Both the position numbers and the translations under genes were made by a program. From Streptomyces fulvoviolaceus (GTDB lineage Bacteria; Actinomycetota; Actinomycetes; Streptomycetales; Streptomycetaceae): a stretch of 64,000 nt of DNA. The notes beneath the pieces were generated by a model. That model made no database searches. It had not been told where the DNA came from and saw only the letters and a list, made by a program, of their open reading frames with translations. The stretch is taken from the NCBI RefSeq assembly GCF_000718165.1, contig NZ_JOEY01000039.1:34938-98937 (forward strand). The letters run 5' to 3'. Of the stretch, positions 14,291 through 23,101 are shown one piece after another. Positions within the stretch are counted from its first letter, which is position 1. Each line of letters opens with the position of its first letter.

Positions 14291-16075
14291 CTATCCTGCC
14301 TCCTCGCCCCCGAACAGGGTGAGGGCGGTGTTCACCAGACCGATGTGGCTGAACGCCTGCGGGAAGTTGCCGAGCTGGACGGCGGCCACCGGGTCGTACT
14401 CCTCGGACAGTAGTCCCACGTCGTTGGCGAGGCCCAGGAGCCGTTCGAACAGTTCCCGCGCCTCCTTCGTCCGGCCCGTCATGTGCAGCGCGTCCGCGAG
14501 CCAGAACGAGCACACGAGGAAGGTGCCCTCGCCGCCGGGCAGTCCGTCGACGGCGGTCTCCTCGGCGCTGTAGCGGCGTACGAGGCCGCCGTGGTCCAGT
14601 TCCGCGCGGATCGCGTCGATGGTGCCCACCACGCGCGGGTCGTCGGGCGGCAGGAAGCCGACGCGCGGGATCAGCAGCAGCGAGGCATCGAGTTCGCGGG
14701 AGCCGTAGTACTGGGTGAAGGTGTTCCGCCCGGGGTCGTAGCCCTTCGCGCACACCTCGCCGTGCACCTCGTCGCGCAGCGCGCGCCAGCCGTCCACGTC
14801 GCCGCTCAGATCCGGGTAGTTCTCCAGGGCACGCACGGCGCGGTCGGCGGCGACCCACACCATCACCTTCGAGTGGACGAAGTCACGGCGGCCGCCGCGC
14901 ACCTCCCACAGCCCCTCGTCCGGCTGCCGCCACGAGGACCGGAGGAACTTCAGCAGGACGCTCTGCAGGGACCACATGTGCGGCTTGGCGGGCAGGCCCG
15001 CCCGCCGGGCCAGCGACAGCGAGTCCATGACCTCGCCGTACACGTCCAGCTGGAGCTGTTTCACGGCCTCGTTGCCGATTCGTACGGGCTTGGAGCCGCA
15101 GAAACCGGACAGCCACGGCAGCTCGTACTCGGGCAGCCGGCGCTCGCCCGCGAGCCCGTACATGATCTGGAGGTCCGCCGGGTCGCCGGCGACCGCGCGC
15201 AGCAGCCAGTTCCGCCAGGCCTCGGCCTCCTCCAGATAGCCGCAGGACACCAGGGCGCCCAGGGTGAGAGTGGAGTCGCGCAGCCAGCAGTAGCGGTAGT
15301 CCCAGTTGCGCACCCCGCCCAGCTCCTCGGGCAGCGAGGTGGTGGCCGCGGCCACGATGCCGCCGGTCGGCCGGTAGGTGAGCGCCTTCAGGGTGATCAG
15401 GGAACGGACCACGGCGTCCCGGTGCGGACCGTCGTAGCGGCAGCGGGCCGCCCACGCCTGCCAGTCGGCGACGCTGCTCTCCAGCGTCTCGTACGGGTCG
15501 ATCAGCGGCGGGCGCCGCTCGTGAGAGGGGTGCCAGGTGAGCACGAAGGCGACCTTCTCGCCCTTCTCGACGGTGAACTCGGAGTGCGTTCCGAAGTGCT
15601 CGCCCCAGGTACGCACCGGGGGCTCGCTGCGCAGCCACGTCGAGTCGGGCCCCGCGACGGCCACCCGGTGCCCGCCGGACCTGCGCACCCACGGCACGAT
15701 CGAGCCGTAGTCGAAGCGCAGCCTGAGCGTGCTGCGCACGGTGACCCGGCCGCCGAGACCTTCCACGATGCGTACGACGTCGGGGGAGCGGTGGCGCTGC
15801 GGCATCAGGTCGGTGACACGCACCGTGCCCTCGTCCGTCTCCCACTCGGTGTCCAGGACGAGGGTGCCGGGGCGGTAGGCACGCCTCGTACACCGGTCCG
15901 CGCCCTTCGGAGCGATCCGCCAGTGGCCGTTCTCCTCGTCGCCGAGAAGTCTGGCGAAGCAGGCCGCCGAGTCGAAGCGGGGCAGGCAGAGCCAGTCGAC
16001 GGAGCCGTCCAGGCCGACCAGGGCTGCGGTCTGTTCGTCGCCGATGAGGGCGTAGTCCTCGATACGGGGGTGCAC
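14291..16075 (-). CDS. Glycoside hydrolase family 15 protein (glucoamylase/trehalase-like)
   Basis: 594-aa GH15 protein with the bacterial two-part layout: an N-terminal super-sandwich domain beginning HPRIEDYALIGDEQTAALVG, then an (alpha/alpha)6 barrel with GGVRNWDYRYCWLRDS, the substrate-binding block of the family. Actinobacterial members include alpha,alpha-trehalases and glucoamylases; no signal peptide is present, so it acts in the cytosol, and trehalose or glycogen-derived sugars are plausible substrates. I start at GTG 16075 because family homology begins there; the open frame reaches TTG 16108. It is followed after five bases by an SDR gene. Confidence 0.87.
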   Translation of the reverse strand: MHPRIEDYALIGDEQTAALVGLDGSVDWLCLPRFDSAACFARLLGDEENGHWRIAPKGADRCTRRAYRPGTLVLDTEWETDEGTVRVTDLMPQRHRSPDVVRIVEGLGGRVTVRSTLRLRFDYGSIVPWVRRSGGHRVAVAGPDSTWLRSEPPVRTWGEHFGTHSEFTVEKGEKVAFVLTWHPSHERRPPLIDPYETLESSVADWQAWAARCRYDGPHRDAVVRSLITLKALTYRPTGGIVAAATTSLPEELGGVRNWDYRYCWLRDSTLTLGALVSCGYLEEAEAWRNWLLRAVAGDPADLQIMYGLAGERRLPEYELPWLSGFCGSKPVRIGNEAVKQLQLDVYGEVMDSLSLARRAGLPAKPHMWSLQSVLLKFLRSSWRQPDEGLWEVRGGRRDFVHSKVMVWVAADRAVRALENYPDLSGDVDGWRALRDEVHGEVCAKGYDPGRNTFTQYYGSRELDASLLLIPRVGFLPPDDPRVVGTIDAIRAELDHGGLVRRYSAEETAVDGLPGGEGTFLVCSFWLADALHMTGRTKEARELFERLLGLANDVGLLSEEYDPVAAVQLGNFPQAFSHIGLVNTALTLFGGEEAG

Positions 16076-16154
16076 GGAGTGCGGGTTCCCGGACCTGCGG
16101 TGCGGCAATCCGGGGCGGGGCCGGGCGGGTGAAACGGGGTTCGTTCCGGTGTCC

Positions 16155-16949
16155 CTACACCGTCGCCGGTTCCGTCTCCTCCGTGGTCTCCTCGGCCTCC
16201 GCCGCCCGCCGGTCGCGGAGCTCCCGACGGACCAGGACCACCCAGCCGATCGGGACGCCGATGGAGAACAGCCACCACTGGTAGGCGTACGCGTAGTTCA
16301 GCGCGGCGTCCTCGTTGCCGGGCTTGCCCATCAGCTCCGGGGTGTCGCCCTTCGGCTCGGGCGCGGTCTGGGCGAGGTAGCCGCCGAGTACCTGGACGCC
16401 GAGGCGCCGCGCCTGCTGCTCGCTGTTGATCAGCATGACCATCCGGTCCGGCAGGCCCTTGAGGTTCTTGATGCCGCTCGCCGCGGTCGTCTCGTCGGGC
16501 ATCAGCCGCCCGGTGACGGTGATCTCGCTCTTCGGGGGCGCCGGGACCTTCGGGAACGCGGTCTGGCTCGCGCCGTCCGCGGGGATCCAGCCCCGGTTGA
16601 CGAGCACGACCTTGCCGTCGTTCAGGACGAAGGGGGTCAGGACGTGGTAGCCGACCTCGTCGTCCGAGTTGGTGCGGCGGCGGACGACGACCTCGTCGTC
16701 GGTGTCGAAGTGACCCTTCGCGGTCACCGCGTGGTACCGCTCGTTCGTGGTGACCGTGTGTCCCGGGGAGGTCATCTTCTCCACGGGCACCGGGTCGGCG
16801 GACAGCGCGTCGGCGACCAGCTGGTTCCGGGCGCTGCGCTCCTCGTAGCGGTGCATCTGCCAGATACCCAGCCTGATCATCGTGGGGATGAGGAGGAGGG
16901 AGACCAGCGTGAGGATCACCCACTGCCGGGACAACAGGAAGCGGTACAC
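16155..16949 (-). CDS. SURF1 family cytochrome oxidase assembly protein
   Basis: 264-aa membrane protein with an N-terminal helix (residues about 9-28, VILTLVSLLLIPTMIRLGIW), a large outside domain and a C-terminal helix (WWLFSIGVPIGWVVLVRR). The SURF1 hallmarks GIWQMHRYEER, VLVNRGWIPA and NYAYAYQWW are all present. SURF1 assists haem insertion into cytochrome c oxidase (aa3). I start at GTG 16949 (VYRFLLSRQW), which suits the family, rather than TTG five codons earlier. It is a single gene, with a zinc-ribbon gene 48 bp upstream on the same strand. Confidence 0.9.
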   Translation of the reverse strand: MYRFLLSRQWVILTLVSLLLIPTMIRLGIWQMHRYEERSARNQLVADALSADPVPVEKMTSPGHTVTTNERYHAVTAKGHFDTDDEVVVRRRTNSDDEVGYHVLTPFVLNDGKVVLVNRGWIPADGASQTAFPKVPAPPKSEITVTGRLMPDETTAASGIKNLKGLPDRMVMLINSEQQARRLGVQVLGGYLAQTAPEPKGDTPELMGKPGNEDAALNYAYAYQWWLFSIGVPIGWVVLVRRELRDRRAAEAEETTEETEPATV

Positions 16950-16997
16950 CCCACGACCGTACAACTCGGGCCGTGGGGTGTTTCCGGAGGGGGGTGC

Positions 16998-17231
16998 TCA
17001 GACGCGGTCGACGATGCCCACCTTTCCCTCCGCGCGGGCGCAGTGGGCGCCGCAGAACCATTGACCCTCGACCTCGACGCCCTGACCGATGATCTGCACA
17101 CGACAGTGCTCGCAGATGGGTGCCATGCGGTGGATCGCGCAGGAGAAGCAGTCGAAGACGTGCACCGCACCCTGCGCGTGCACCTCGAAGGTCATTCCGT
17201 AGTTGTTGCCACATACTTCGCAGGTCGCCAT
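16998..17231 (-). CDS. Small multi-cysteine zinc-ribbon protein
   Basis: 77-aa protein conserved in Streptomyces. It carries CEVCGNNY at the start, then DCFSCAIH, ICEHCRVQI and WFCGAHCARAEG, eight Cys arranged as CxxC pairs, so two zinc ribbons are expected. No enzymatic motif is seen. I start at ATG 17231, which gives MATCEVCG; no good ribosome binding site precedes it. It probably shares a transcript with the SURF1 gene downstream. Confidence 0.8.
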   Translation of the reverse strand: MATCEVCGNNYGMTFEVHAQGAVHVFDCFSCAIHRMAPICEHCRVQIIGQGVEVEGQWFCGAHCARAEGKVGIVDRV

Positions 17232-17330
17232 GGGCCACAGGGTGAGCCGTCGACGCGACGCGGGCGAGCGGGCGCCGGGCGAGTCGCCCGGCAATCACCC
17301 GTCCGTACGGTCATCTCTACGGCTTTATGG

Positions 17331-18317
17331 TCATCCCTCCGACGCCGGCTCCACGTTGCCGAGGAGTTGTCCGAACGCCGCCTCGTCGACGACCGGTGTG
17401 CCGAACTGCCGCGCCTTGACCACCTTCGACGTGCCCGAGTCCGGGTCGTTCGTGACGAGCAGGCTGGTCAGCCGGGAGATGCTGGTGGCGACGTGCAGTC
17501 CGGCCTCGATCGCGCGGTCCTCCAGGAGGTCGCGCTCGATCGACGTGTCCCCGGAGAACGCGATGCGCATGCCCTGCTTGAGTGGTTTGCCCTCTTCGTA
17601 CCGCCCGGGGTTGGGGTAGGGGCACGCGGGCCTCTTGCGGGCGGGGCGCCAACTGGTGGGCTGGTAACTGCCGTAGCTCGGCTGCTGCTGCCGGGGCACC
17701 GCCCGGTCCGTCCACTCGGTCAGCGGCCGGCATTCGTGCAGTGGCAGCCGTACGCCGCCCGCGGCCGCGGCCCTGAGGCTCGGCCGGAACGCCTCCGCGA
17801 GCACGCGCGCGTCATCGAGGGCATGGTGCGCCCGCTGCTGTACGACGCCGAAGTGCGCGGCCAGCGACTCCAGCTTGTGATTGGGCAGCGGCAGGCCCAG
17901 CTCCTTGGAGAGCGCGATGGTGCACAGCCGCTGCCGCACCGGCGCCTCGCGCGCCGCGCGCGCGTACTCGCGGGCGATCATCTGCCAGTCGAAGACGGCG
18001 TTGTGCGCGACGAGCACCCGGCCGTCCAGGCGGGCCGAGAACTCCTCGGCGATCTCCTGGAAGAGGGGCGCGCCCTCCAGCACGTCACTCGTCAGCCCGT
18101 GGATCCACACCGGGCCGGGATCGCGCTCCGGGTTGACCAGTGTGTACCAGTGGTCCTCGACCTCGCCGTGTACGTCCAGCCGGTACACGGCCGCGGAGAT
18201 TATCCGGTCGTCCCGGGCCAGGCCCGTGGTCTCCACGTCAACGACCGCGTATCCCTTGGGGTACGCGGTCGGCCACGCTGTGGGGGAGGACACTGCGGTC
18301 GTGGAGTCTTCGAGCAT
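17331..18317 (-). CDS. DEDDh 3'-5' exonuclease with C-terminal BRCT domain
   Basis: 328-aa protein. The N-terminal exonuclease domain has the epsilon/RNase T set: VVDVETTG (Asp27, Glu29), VAHNAVFDW, and HHALDDARV for the third acid with its histidine. After a Pro/Ser/Gln-rich linker (about 205-240) comes a BRCT-type domain, KQGMRIAFSGDTSIERDLLED through LLVTNDPDSGTSKVVKARQFG. Such fusions are called DNA polymerase III epsilon-like and are thought to act in DNA repair or nucleotide proofreading. ATG 18317 is the only sensible start. It is divergent from the VIT1 gene. Confidence 0.88.
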   Translation of the reverse strand: MLEDSTTAVSSPTAWPTAYPKGYAVVDVETTGLARDDRIISAAVYRLDVHGEVEDHWYTLVNPERDPGPVWIHGLTSDVLEGAPLFQEIAEEFSARLDGRVLVAHNAVFDWQMIAREYARAAREAPVRQRLCTIALSKELGLPLPNHKLESLAAHFGVVQQRAHHALDDARVLAEAFRPSLRAAAAGGVRLPLHECRPLTEWTDRAVPRQQQPSYGSYQPTSWRPARKRPACPYPNPGRYEEGKPLKQGMRIAFSGDTSIERDLLEDRAIEAGLHVATSISRLTSLLVTNDPDSGTSKVVKARQFGTPVVDEAAFGQLLGNVEPASEG

Positions 18318-18406
18318 GGTTCATGAGGATACGGGCCGCGACTGACAGTCCCTCACGGGGAGCGTCGGTACCGGGCCGCGGGTACCCGCGGTGCGATCCT
18401 CCCGGT

Positions 18407-19117
18407 GTGACCGAACCAACGCATGACGAGGCCCATGGGGGCGCGCTCGGCGCCCGCCTCAACTGGTTGCGGGCGGCCGTCCTCGGGGCGAACGACGGCA
18501 TCGTGTCCACCGCCGGCCTGGTCGTCGGCGTGGCGGGCGCGACGAGCGACCGATCGGCCCTGCTCACGGCGGGCCTCGCGGGTCTGCTGGCCGGCTCCCT
18601 GTCGATGGCGGCGGGGGAGTACGTGTCCGTCTCCGCCCAGCGCGACTCCGAGAAGGCCGCACTCGCCGTGGAGAAGCGGGAGTTGAAGGAGCAGCCGGAG
18701 GCCGAACTGGAGGAGCTGACGGAGCTCCTGGAGGAGCGGGGCCTCACCCGTGAGGTGGCCCGGGAGGCGGCCGTCCAGTTGACGGAACGGGACGCTCTGC
18801 GGGCCCACGCGCGCGTGGAGCTCGGTATCGACCCCGACGCCCTCACCAATCCGTGGCACGCGGCGTGGGCGAGCTTCCTGGCGTTCACGGTGGGGGCACT
18901 GCTGCCGCTGCTGGCGATCGTGCTGCCGGGGGCGGGGTGGCGGGTGCCGGTGACCGTGGTGTCGGTGTTGGGGGCGCTGGTGCTGACGGGGTGGAGCAGT
19001 GCGCGGTTGGGGGCGGCGGCTTCCGGCAGGGCGGTGGTGCGGAACGTGACGGGCGGGGCGTTGGCGATGGGGGTCACGTATGCGGTGGGGGCCTTGTTGG
19101 GGGCGGCGGGGGTTTAG
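18407..19117 (+). CDS. VIT1/CCC1 family iron/manganese transporter
   Basis: 236-aa membrane protein of the VIT1/CCC1 family. The first helices carry AVLGANDGIVSTAGLVVGVAGA, a strong signature; a cytosolic acidic metal-binding segment (EQPEAELEELTELLEERGL) follows, then GIDPDALTNPWHAAWASFLAF and three more helices, for five in all. Bacterial members export or store Fe2+/Mn2+. The start is GTG 18407 in GTGTGACC with no Shine-Dalgarno, so a leaderless message is possible. It converges with the NACHT gene, their stops overlapping by four bases. Confidence 0.88.
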   Translation: MTEPTHDEAHGGALGARLNWLRAAVLGANDGIVSTAGLVVGVAGATSDRSALLTAGLAGLLAGSLSMAAGEYVSVSAQRDSEKAALAVEKRELKEQPEAELEELTELLEERGLTREVAREAAVQLTERDALRAHARVELGIDPDALTNPWHAAWASFLAFTVGALLPLLAIVLPGAGWRVPVTVVSVLGALVLTGWSSARLGAAASGRAVVRNVTGGALAMGVTYAVGALLGAAGV

Positions 19118-22083
19118 TCGGGGGTGTCGGCGCCCTCCAGGGTGACGGTCACGTCTTCGCGGTCGGCGAGGGGACTCGGGTCGACGGGTTCGCCGGACTG
19201 AGTGCAGGCGTCGAGGATCAGGGACTTGAGCGCCGGCAGCTCACGGAGGGCACCGAGGCCCTGGGGGATGTCGCACCGCAACAGCCGGAGAGTGTGCAGG
19301 TCGGTCAGATGCGTGATCCAGCCGAGGTCCAACTGGTCCAGATCCGTGAGGCTCAGAGTGGCCAATGAATCGAGCGAGCGGTGACGCGAGATCTCGCCTG
19401 TCTGCGTCGCGCTCGAGAGCCCGAGTGATGTGAGGTGCGGCCAGCGCTCGATGCCGTCCAGCCTCAGGTATCGGGTCTGCGGGAAGAGACTGAGCATGGT
19501 GAGCTGAGTACCGACAGGCAGTTCGGCGACGCTCTCCATGAGGACCGGAAAGGCCAGACCTAGGACCCTGAGTTCGGGCATGTCCCGCAGAGTTTCCAGG
19601 GACGTTTCGTGGCTCAGGTTGAACAGGCCCAGATTGCTGATCGTCGTCATGGACGTGAGGGCCGACAGATCCTTGAGTTTCTCGTTGTTGCTGAGGTACA
19701 GGTCCTTCAGCTCTCTCAGGGCGTGCAGCGGTCCTAGGTCCGTGTGGTTGCCCATCAAGTGCACCGACCGGGTGTTGGGCAGGAGACGGAGCGCCTGGAG
19801 TTGTTCCGGCGTGCGCACATCAAGGGAGGCGGCGTCCCAGCGGCTGCCCGCCAGCACCTCCTCGGCGTAGGCCTGTGTGTCGAACGAGCCCCAGGCGTTG
19901 CACAACTCGTCCGCCACCCCTGTCCGGGTGTCCTCCCGATACCGCGAAATCACCGAAAGTGCCGCATCCCCCTTCAGTAGCGCCGCCGTCCGCACCACCG
20001 CCCCCGCGCTCCGCTCGTTCAGCCCGTCGGGCCCCGGCAGCAGCTCCAGCACCAACTCCCCGACCTTCGCCAGCTCTTCGGCCTCCGTGAGACTCCGCGG
20101 CGGCACCAACTCCCCGGCCCGCCCCTGCACCTCCGCCCGCACCTCCGGCTCCAACTCCGGCGCATGCTCCAGACAGGCGGCAGCCAGCAGCACCAGCCGG
20201 TGCCGAAGCCGCGGTGCCCGATCGGCCCGGCGCAGCAACTGCCGTAGCAGCCGCCCCCGTTCCTCCACGCGCGCGTGCCCTACGGCCATGCGCACCACGT
20301 CGTCCCACTGGTCGTCATGGGCGTTGCGCACCAGCACCCCGAAGTCCCGCGCCTCCACCGCCGCCTTCGCGCCGAGATAGTCCTGGAAGGTGCGGTGGAC
20401 GAAGTCGACCGCACCCGGCACCGGTTCGCGCAGCAACCCGCTCCGGATCAGCAGGTGCTGGAACACCTGTCCGGCGTCGCCCTCGACCTGCGGCATCGCC
20501 GCGAGCCACTCGTCGATCATCTCGACGGCCTCGTCCCGCGCCGCCTCCACCTGGCCGTTCCGGATCAGCCAGTACGCCAGTCTCTGCAGCAGCAGGGTCT
20601 GTTCGTCCCGGGTGAGCGTGACGCCCTCGACGCCCAGGATCTCCCGCTCGGTGTCGCGTCGCACGAGCAGCATCTCCAAGGCCGCGTCGTACAACTCCTT
20701 GCGCGCACGCGGAAGTTGCATACGCCGGTCCCGGTTCAACGCGCACAGCAGGGCGCACATCAGCGGATTCGTCGCCAGCCGCCCCAGATCCCGCCGGGTC
20801 TTCACCGCACGCAGCAGCGAGTTCTCGTACGTGTCCAGCCGCTCCCGATCGCCGTCCTCCCGGCACTCCAGCCGCGCCGACCCGTGCCAGCGGGCGACGA
20901 ACGCCCGGATGTCGTCCCGCCCCATCGGCAACAGCGAGTGCGCGACGAAGCCCTGCTGTCCCAGCCAGTCCTCCGGCACCGCCGACGGCCGCGTCGTCAC
21001 CACGTACCGCGCCTCGGGGAAGGCCGCGACCAGCGACTTCAGCCAGTCCTCCGTACGGGCGCGCAGCCGGCTCGGCACCTCGTCCACGCCGTCCACCAGG
21101 ACCAGCGCCCGCCCCTGGGTCAGCAGCGACTCGGCCCAGCCCGGCGCGGGCGACAGCGGTACGCCCGACGCGCGCAGGAAGTCCTCCGGCAGGGGCAGCG
21201 ACTCCGCCGCCGTGAAGGACCGCAGCCGCAGTACGAACGGCACGCACCGGTTCCAGTCGGCCAGTTCGGGCCCGAAGCCGCGCCGCGCGGCGTTCAGCGC
21301 CAGCCACTGCACGAGCGTCGACTTCCCGGAACCCGCGGACCCGCGCAGCAGCACCCGGTCCGAACTCTCCAGCGCCTGCTCGGCCTTGAGCGTCGCGAGC
21401 CCCTGATGGAGCCCGAAACCCGTCGACCGCCCGCCGTCCCCGCTCACCGCCAGGCTGATGTACGACGTGTCCAGCGGCCAGTCCCGGCCCGACCGGCCGA
21501 GCGTCAGCCCGAACAGCTCCAGCCGCCCGTGCGTCTCGGTCAGATAGCGCGCGTACCGCTCCTCGAAGTCCAGCGCCGCCGCCTCCGGACGCGCGGCGGC
21601 GGTCCGGTCCCGCAGCATCAGCCCGGTCCGTCTCGTCTGCTCCACCGCAGCCCGCGCCGCGAACGACGGGTGGGCGGTGAGCTGTTCGACGAGATGGGCG
21701 CAGCACAGCTCCAGCAGCTCGGCGTAGAGCTCGCGCGCCCGCTCGGCCAGGTCCGCGACCGGGCGGCGCAGTCCGGCCGCCAGACGCCCGGGATCCAGGT
21801 CCACCGCGAACAACCGGTCCGCGTCGACCGGGCCCGCCGCCGCGAAGGTGTCCTGTACGGCGGCGACGGCCGCCAACCGCTCATGCTCCGGCAGCGAGGC
21901 GTACGACGCCGCGATACGGCCGGACAGCACCCGCGCCAGCTTCTCCGGCGCCGCCGGCTTCGGCAGCGGCCGCACCGGGTCGCTCACCAGCCCTGCCCCG
22001 GATGCCGGCTTGAGCAGCGACTTCGCGACCGTCGCGGCCACCGTCGACGCCAGCCGGACGAGCACCGTTTCGAGCCCCTGCAT
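19114..22083 (-). CDS. NACHT-domain STAND NTPase with C-terminal leucine-rich repeats
   Basis: 989-aa large cytosolic NTPase. The N-terminal ~220 residues are helical and unassigned (possible effector). The NACHT module has Walker A GSAGSGKST at 248-256 and Walker B LVLVDGVDE at 327-335, then TTRPSAV (sensor I) and a winged-helix/superhelical part. The last ~220 residues are leucine-rich repeats (LHALRELKDLYLSNNEKL, LSALTSMTTISNLGLFNL). Such bacterial NLR-like proteins include demonstrated anti-phage systems. ATG 22083 follows GGGGAGG. No defence partner gene is adjacent, which fits single-gene bNACHT systems. Function here is inferred. Confidence 0.85.
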   Translation of the reverse strand: MQGLETVLVRLASTVAATVAKSLLKPASGAGLVSDPVRPLPKPAAPEKLARVLSGRIAASYASLPEHERLAAVAAVQDTFAAAGPVDADRLFAVDLDPGRLAAGLRRPVADLAERARELYAELLELCCAHLVEQLTAHPSFAARAAVEQTRRTGLMLRDRTAAARPEAAALDFEERYARYLTETHGRLELFGLTLGRSGRDWPLDTSYISLAVSGDGGRSTGFGLHQGLATLKAEQALESSDRVLLRGSAGSGKSTLVQWLALNAARRGFGPELADWNRCVPFVLRLRSFTAAESLPLPEDFLRASGVPLSPAPGWAESLLTQGRALVLVDGVDEVPSRLRARTEDWLKSLVAAFPEARYVVTTRPSAVPEDWLGQQGFVAHSLLPMGRDDIRAFVARWHGSARLECREDGDRERLDTYENSLLRAVKTRRDLGRLATNPLMCALLCALNRDRRMQLPRARKELYDAALEMLLVRRDTEREILGVEGVTLTRDEQTLLLQRLAYWLIRNGQVEAARDEAVEMIDEWLAAMPQVEGDAGQVFQHLLIRSGLLREPVPGAVDFVHRTFQDYLGAKAAVEARDFGVLVRNAHDDQWDDVVRMAVGHARVEERGRLLRQLLRRADRAPRLRHRLVLLAAACLEHAPELEPEVRAEVQGRAGELVPPRSLTEAEELAKVGELVLELLPGPDGLNERSAGAVVRTAALLKGDAALSVISRYREDTRTGVADELCNAWGSFDTQAYAEEVLAGSRWDAASLDVRTPEQLQALRLLPNTRSVHLMGNHTDLGPLHALRELKDLYLSNNEKLKDLSALTSMTTISNLGLFNLSHETSLETLRDMPELRVLGLAFPVLMESVAELPVGTQLTMLSLFPQTRYLRLDGIERWPHLTSLGLSSATQTGEISRHRSLDSLATLSLTDLDQLDLGWITHLTDLHTLRLLRCDIPQGLGALRELPALKSLILDACTQSGEPVDPSPLADREDVTVTLEGADTPD

Positions 22084-22234
22084 ACCCGACCTCCCCCTGT
22101 CCAGGCAGAGGGCAGCGTAGGCCAGACGGAGGGGGCACTTGGCGGAGATCGCCAAGAAGCAAGCGCGTACCCCCGGTAATACTTGTGGGTAACAACGTCT
22201 AGCCGTGGCCGACCAGCGGTTCTACGGTGCACGC

Positions 22235-23101
22235 ATGCCGAACCTCCCCGACGTCGTGGTCTGGTCGATCCCCGCCTTTGTGCTGCTCACCGTCATCGAG
22301 ATGATCAGCGTCCGCGTTCATCCCGACGAGGACGCGGCCGGCTACGAGACGAAGGATGCCGCGACGAGCATCGGCATGGGACTGGGCAGTCTCGTCTTCG
22401 ACTTCCTCTGGAAGATCCCGATCGTCGCGATCTACACGGCGATCTACGAACTCACGCCCCTGCGCGTGCCCGTCCTCCTGTGGACCGTCCCGCTGATGCT
22501 GCTCGCACAGGACTTCTTCTACTACTGGTCGCACCGCGGCCACCACGTCATCCGCATCCTGTGGGCCTGCCACGTCGTCCACCACTCCAGCCGCAGGTTC
22601 AACCTCACGACCGCGCTGCGCCAGCCCTGGACCTCCCTGACCGTCTGGCCGTTCTACGTCCCCCTCATCGCCCTCGGTGTGCACCCGGCCGCCCTGGCGT
22701 TCTGCTCCTCGGCGAACCTCGTCTACCAGTTCTGGATCCACACCGAGCGCATCGACAAGATGCCCCGCTGGTTCGAGTTCGTCCTCAACACCCCGTCCCA
22801 CCACCGCGTCCACCACGCCTCCCAGGGCGGCTACCTGGACCGCAACTTCGGCGGGATCCTCATCGTCTGGGACCGGCTCTTCGGGTCTTTCGTCGCGGAG
22901 ACCGACCGGCCCGTCTACGGGTTGACCAAGAACATCAACACGTTCAACCCGATCAAGGTGGCCACCCACGAGTACGCCGCGATCATCAAGGACGTCAAGG
23001 CGGCCCGGAGCTGGCGCGAGCGGGCGGGGCGGGTCTTCCGGGGACCGGGCTGGGCGCCGGCCCCAGTGCCGGACGCGGCCGAGGAGACCGTGGCCGCGTG
23101 A
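22235..23101 (+). CDS. Sterol desaturase/fatty acid hydroxylase family membrane protein
   Basis: 288-aa integral membrane di-iron enzyme of the FA_hydroxylase superfamily. The three histidine boxes are HRGHH, HVVHHSS and HRVHHA with hydrophobic helices between them. Substrates of this family are sterols, fatty acids, carotenoids or ether lipids; none is determined here. I start at ATG 22235 (MPNLPDVVVW); GTG 22205 in the same frame is possible. Its stop overlaps the next gene start (GTGA), coupling it to a lysoplasmalogenase. That context hints at ether-lipid or plasmalogen-like chemistry (inference). Confidence 0.87.
   Translation: MPNLPDVVVWSIPAFVLLTVIEMISVRVHPDEDAAGYETKDAATSIGMGLGSLVFDFLWKIPIVAIYTAIYELTPLRVPVLLWTVPLMLLAQDFFYYWSHRGHHVIRILWACHVVHHSSRRFNLTTALRQPWTSLTVWPFYVPLIALGVHPAALAFCSSANLVYQFWIHTERIDKMPRWFEFVLNTPSHHRVHHASQGGYLDRNFGGILIVWDRLFGSFVAETDRPVYGLTKNINTFNPIKVATHEYAAIIKDVKAARSWRERAGRVFRGPGWAPAPVPDAAEETVAA

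Noticed and set aside
14483..16132. A 549-residue plus-strand frame over the GH15 gene
   Set aside because: Antisense shadow produced by third-position GC bias; composition is Gly/Ala/Arg-rich without any motif.
20275..22179. A 634-residue plus-strand frame over the NACHT gene
   Set aside because: Arg/Gln/Pro-rich shadow frame antisense to a well-supported gene.
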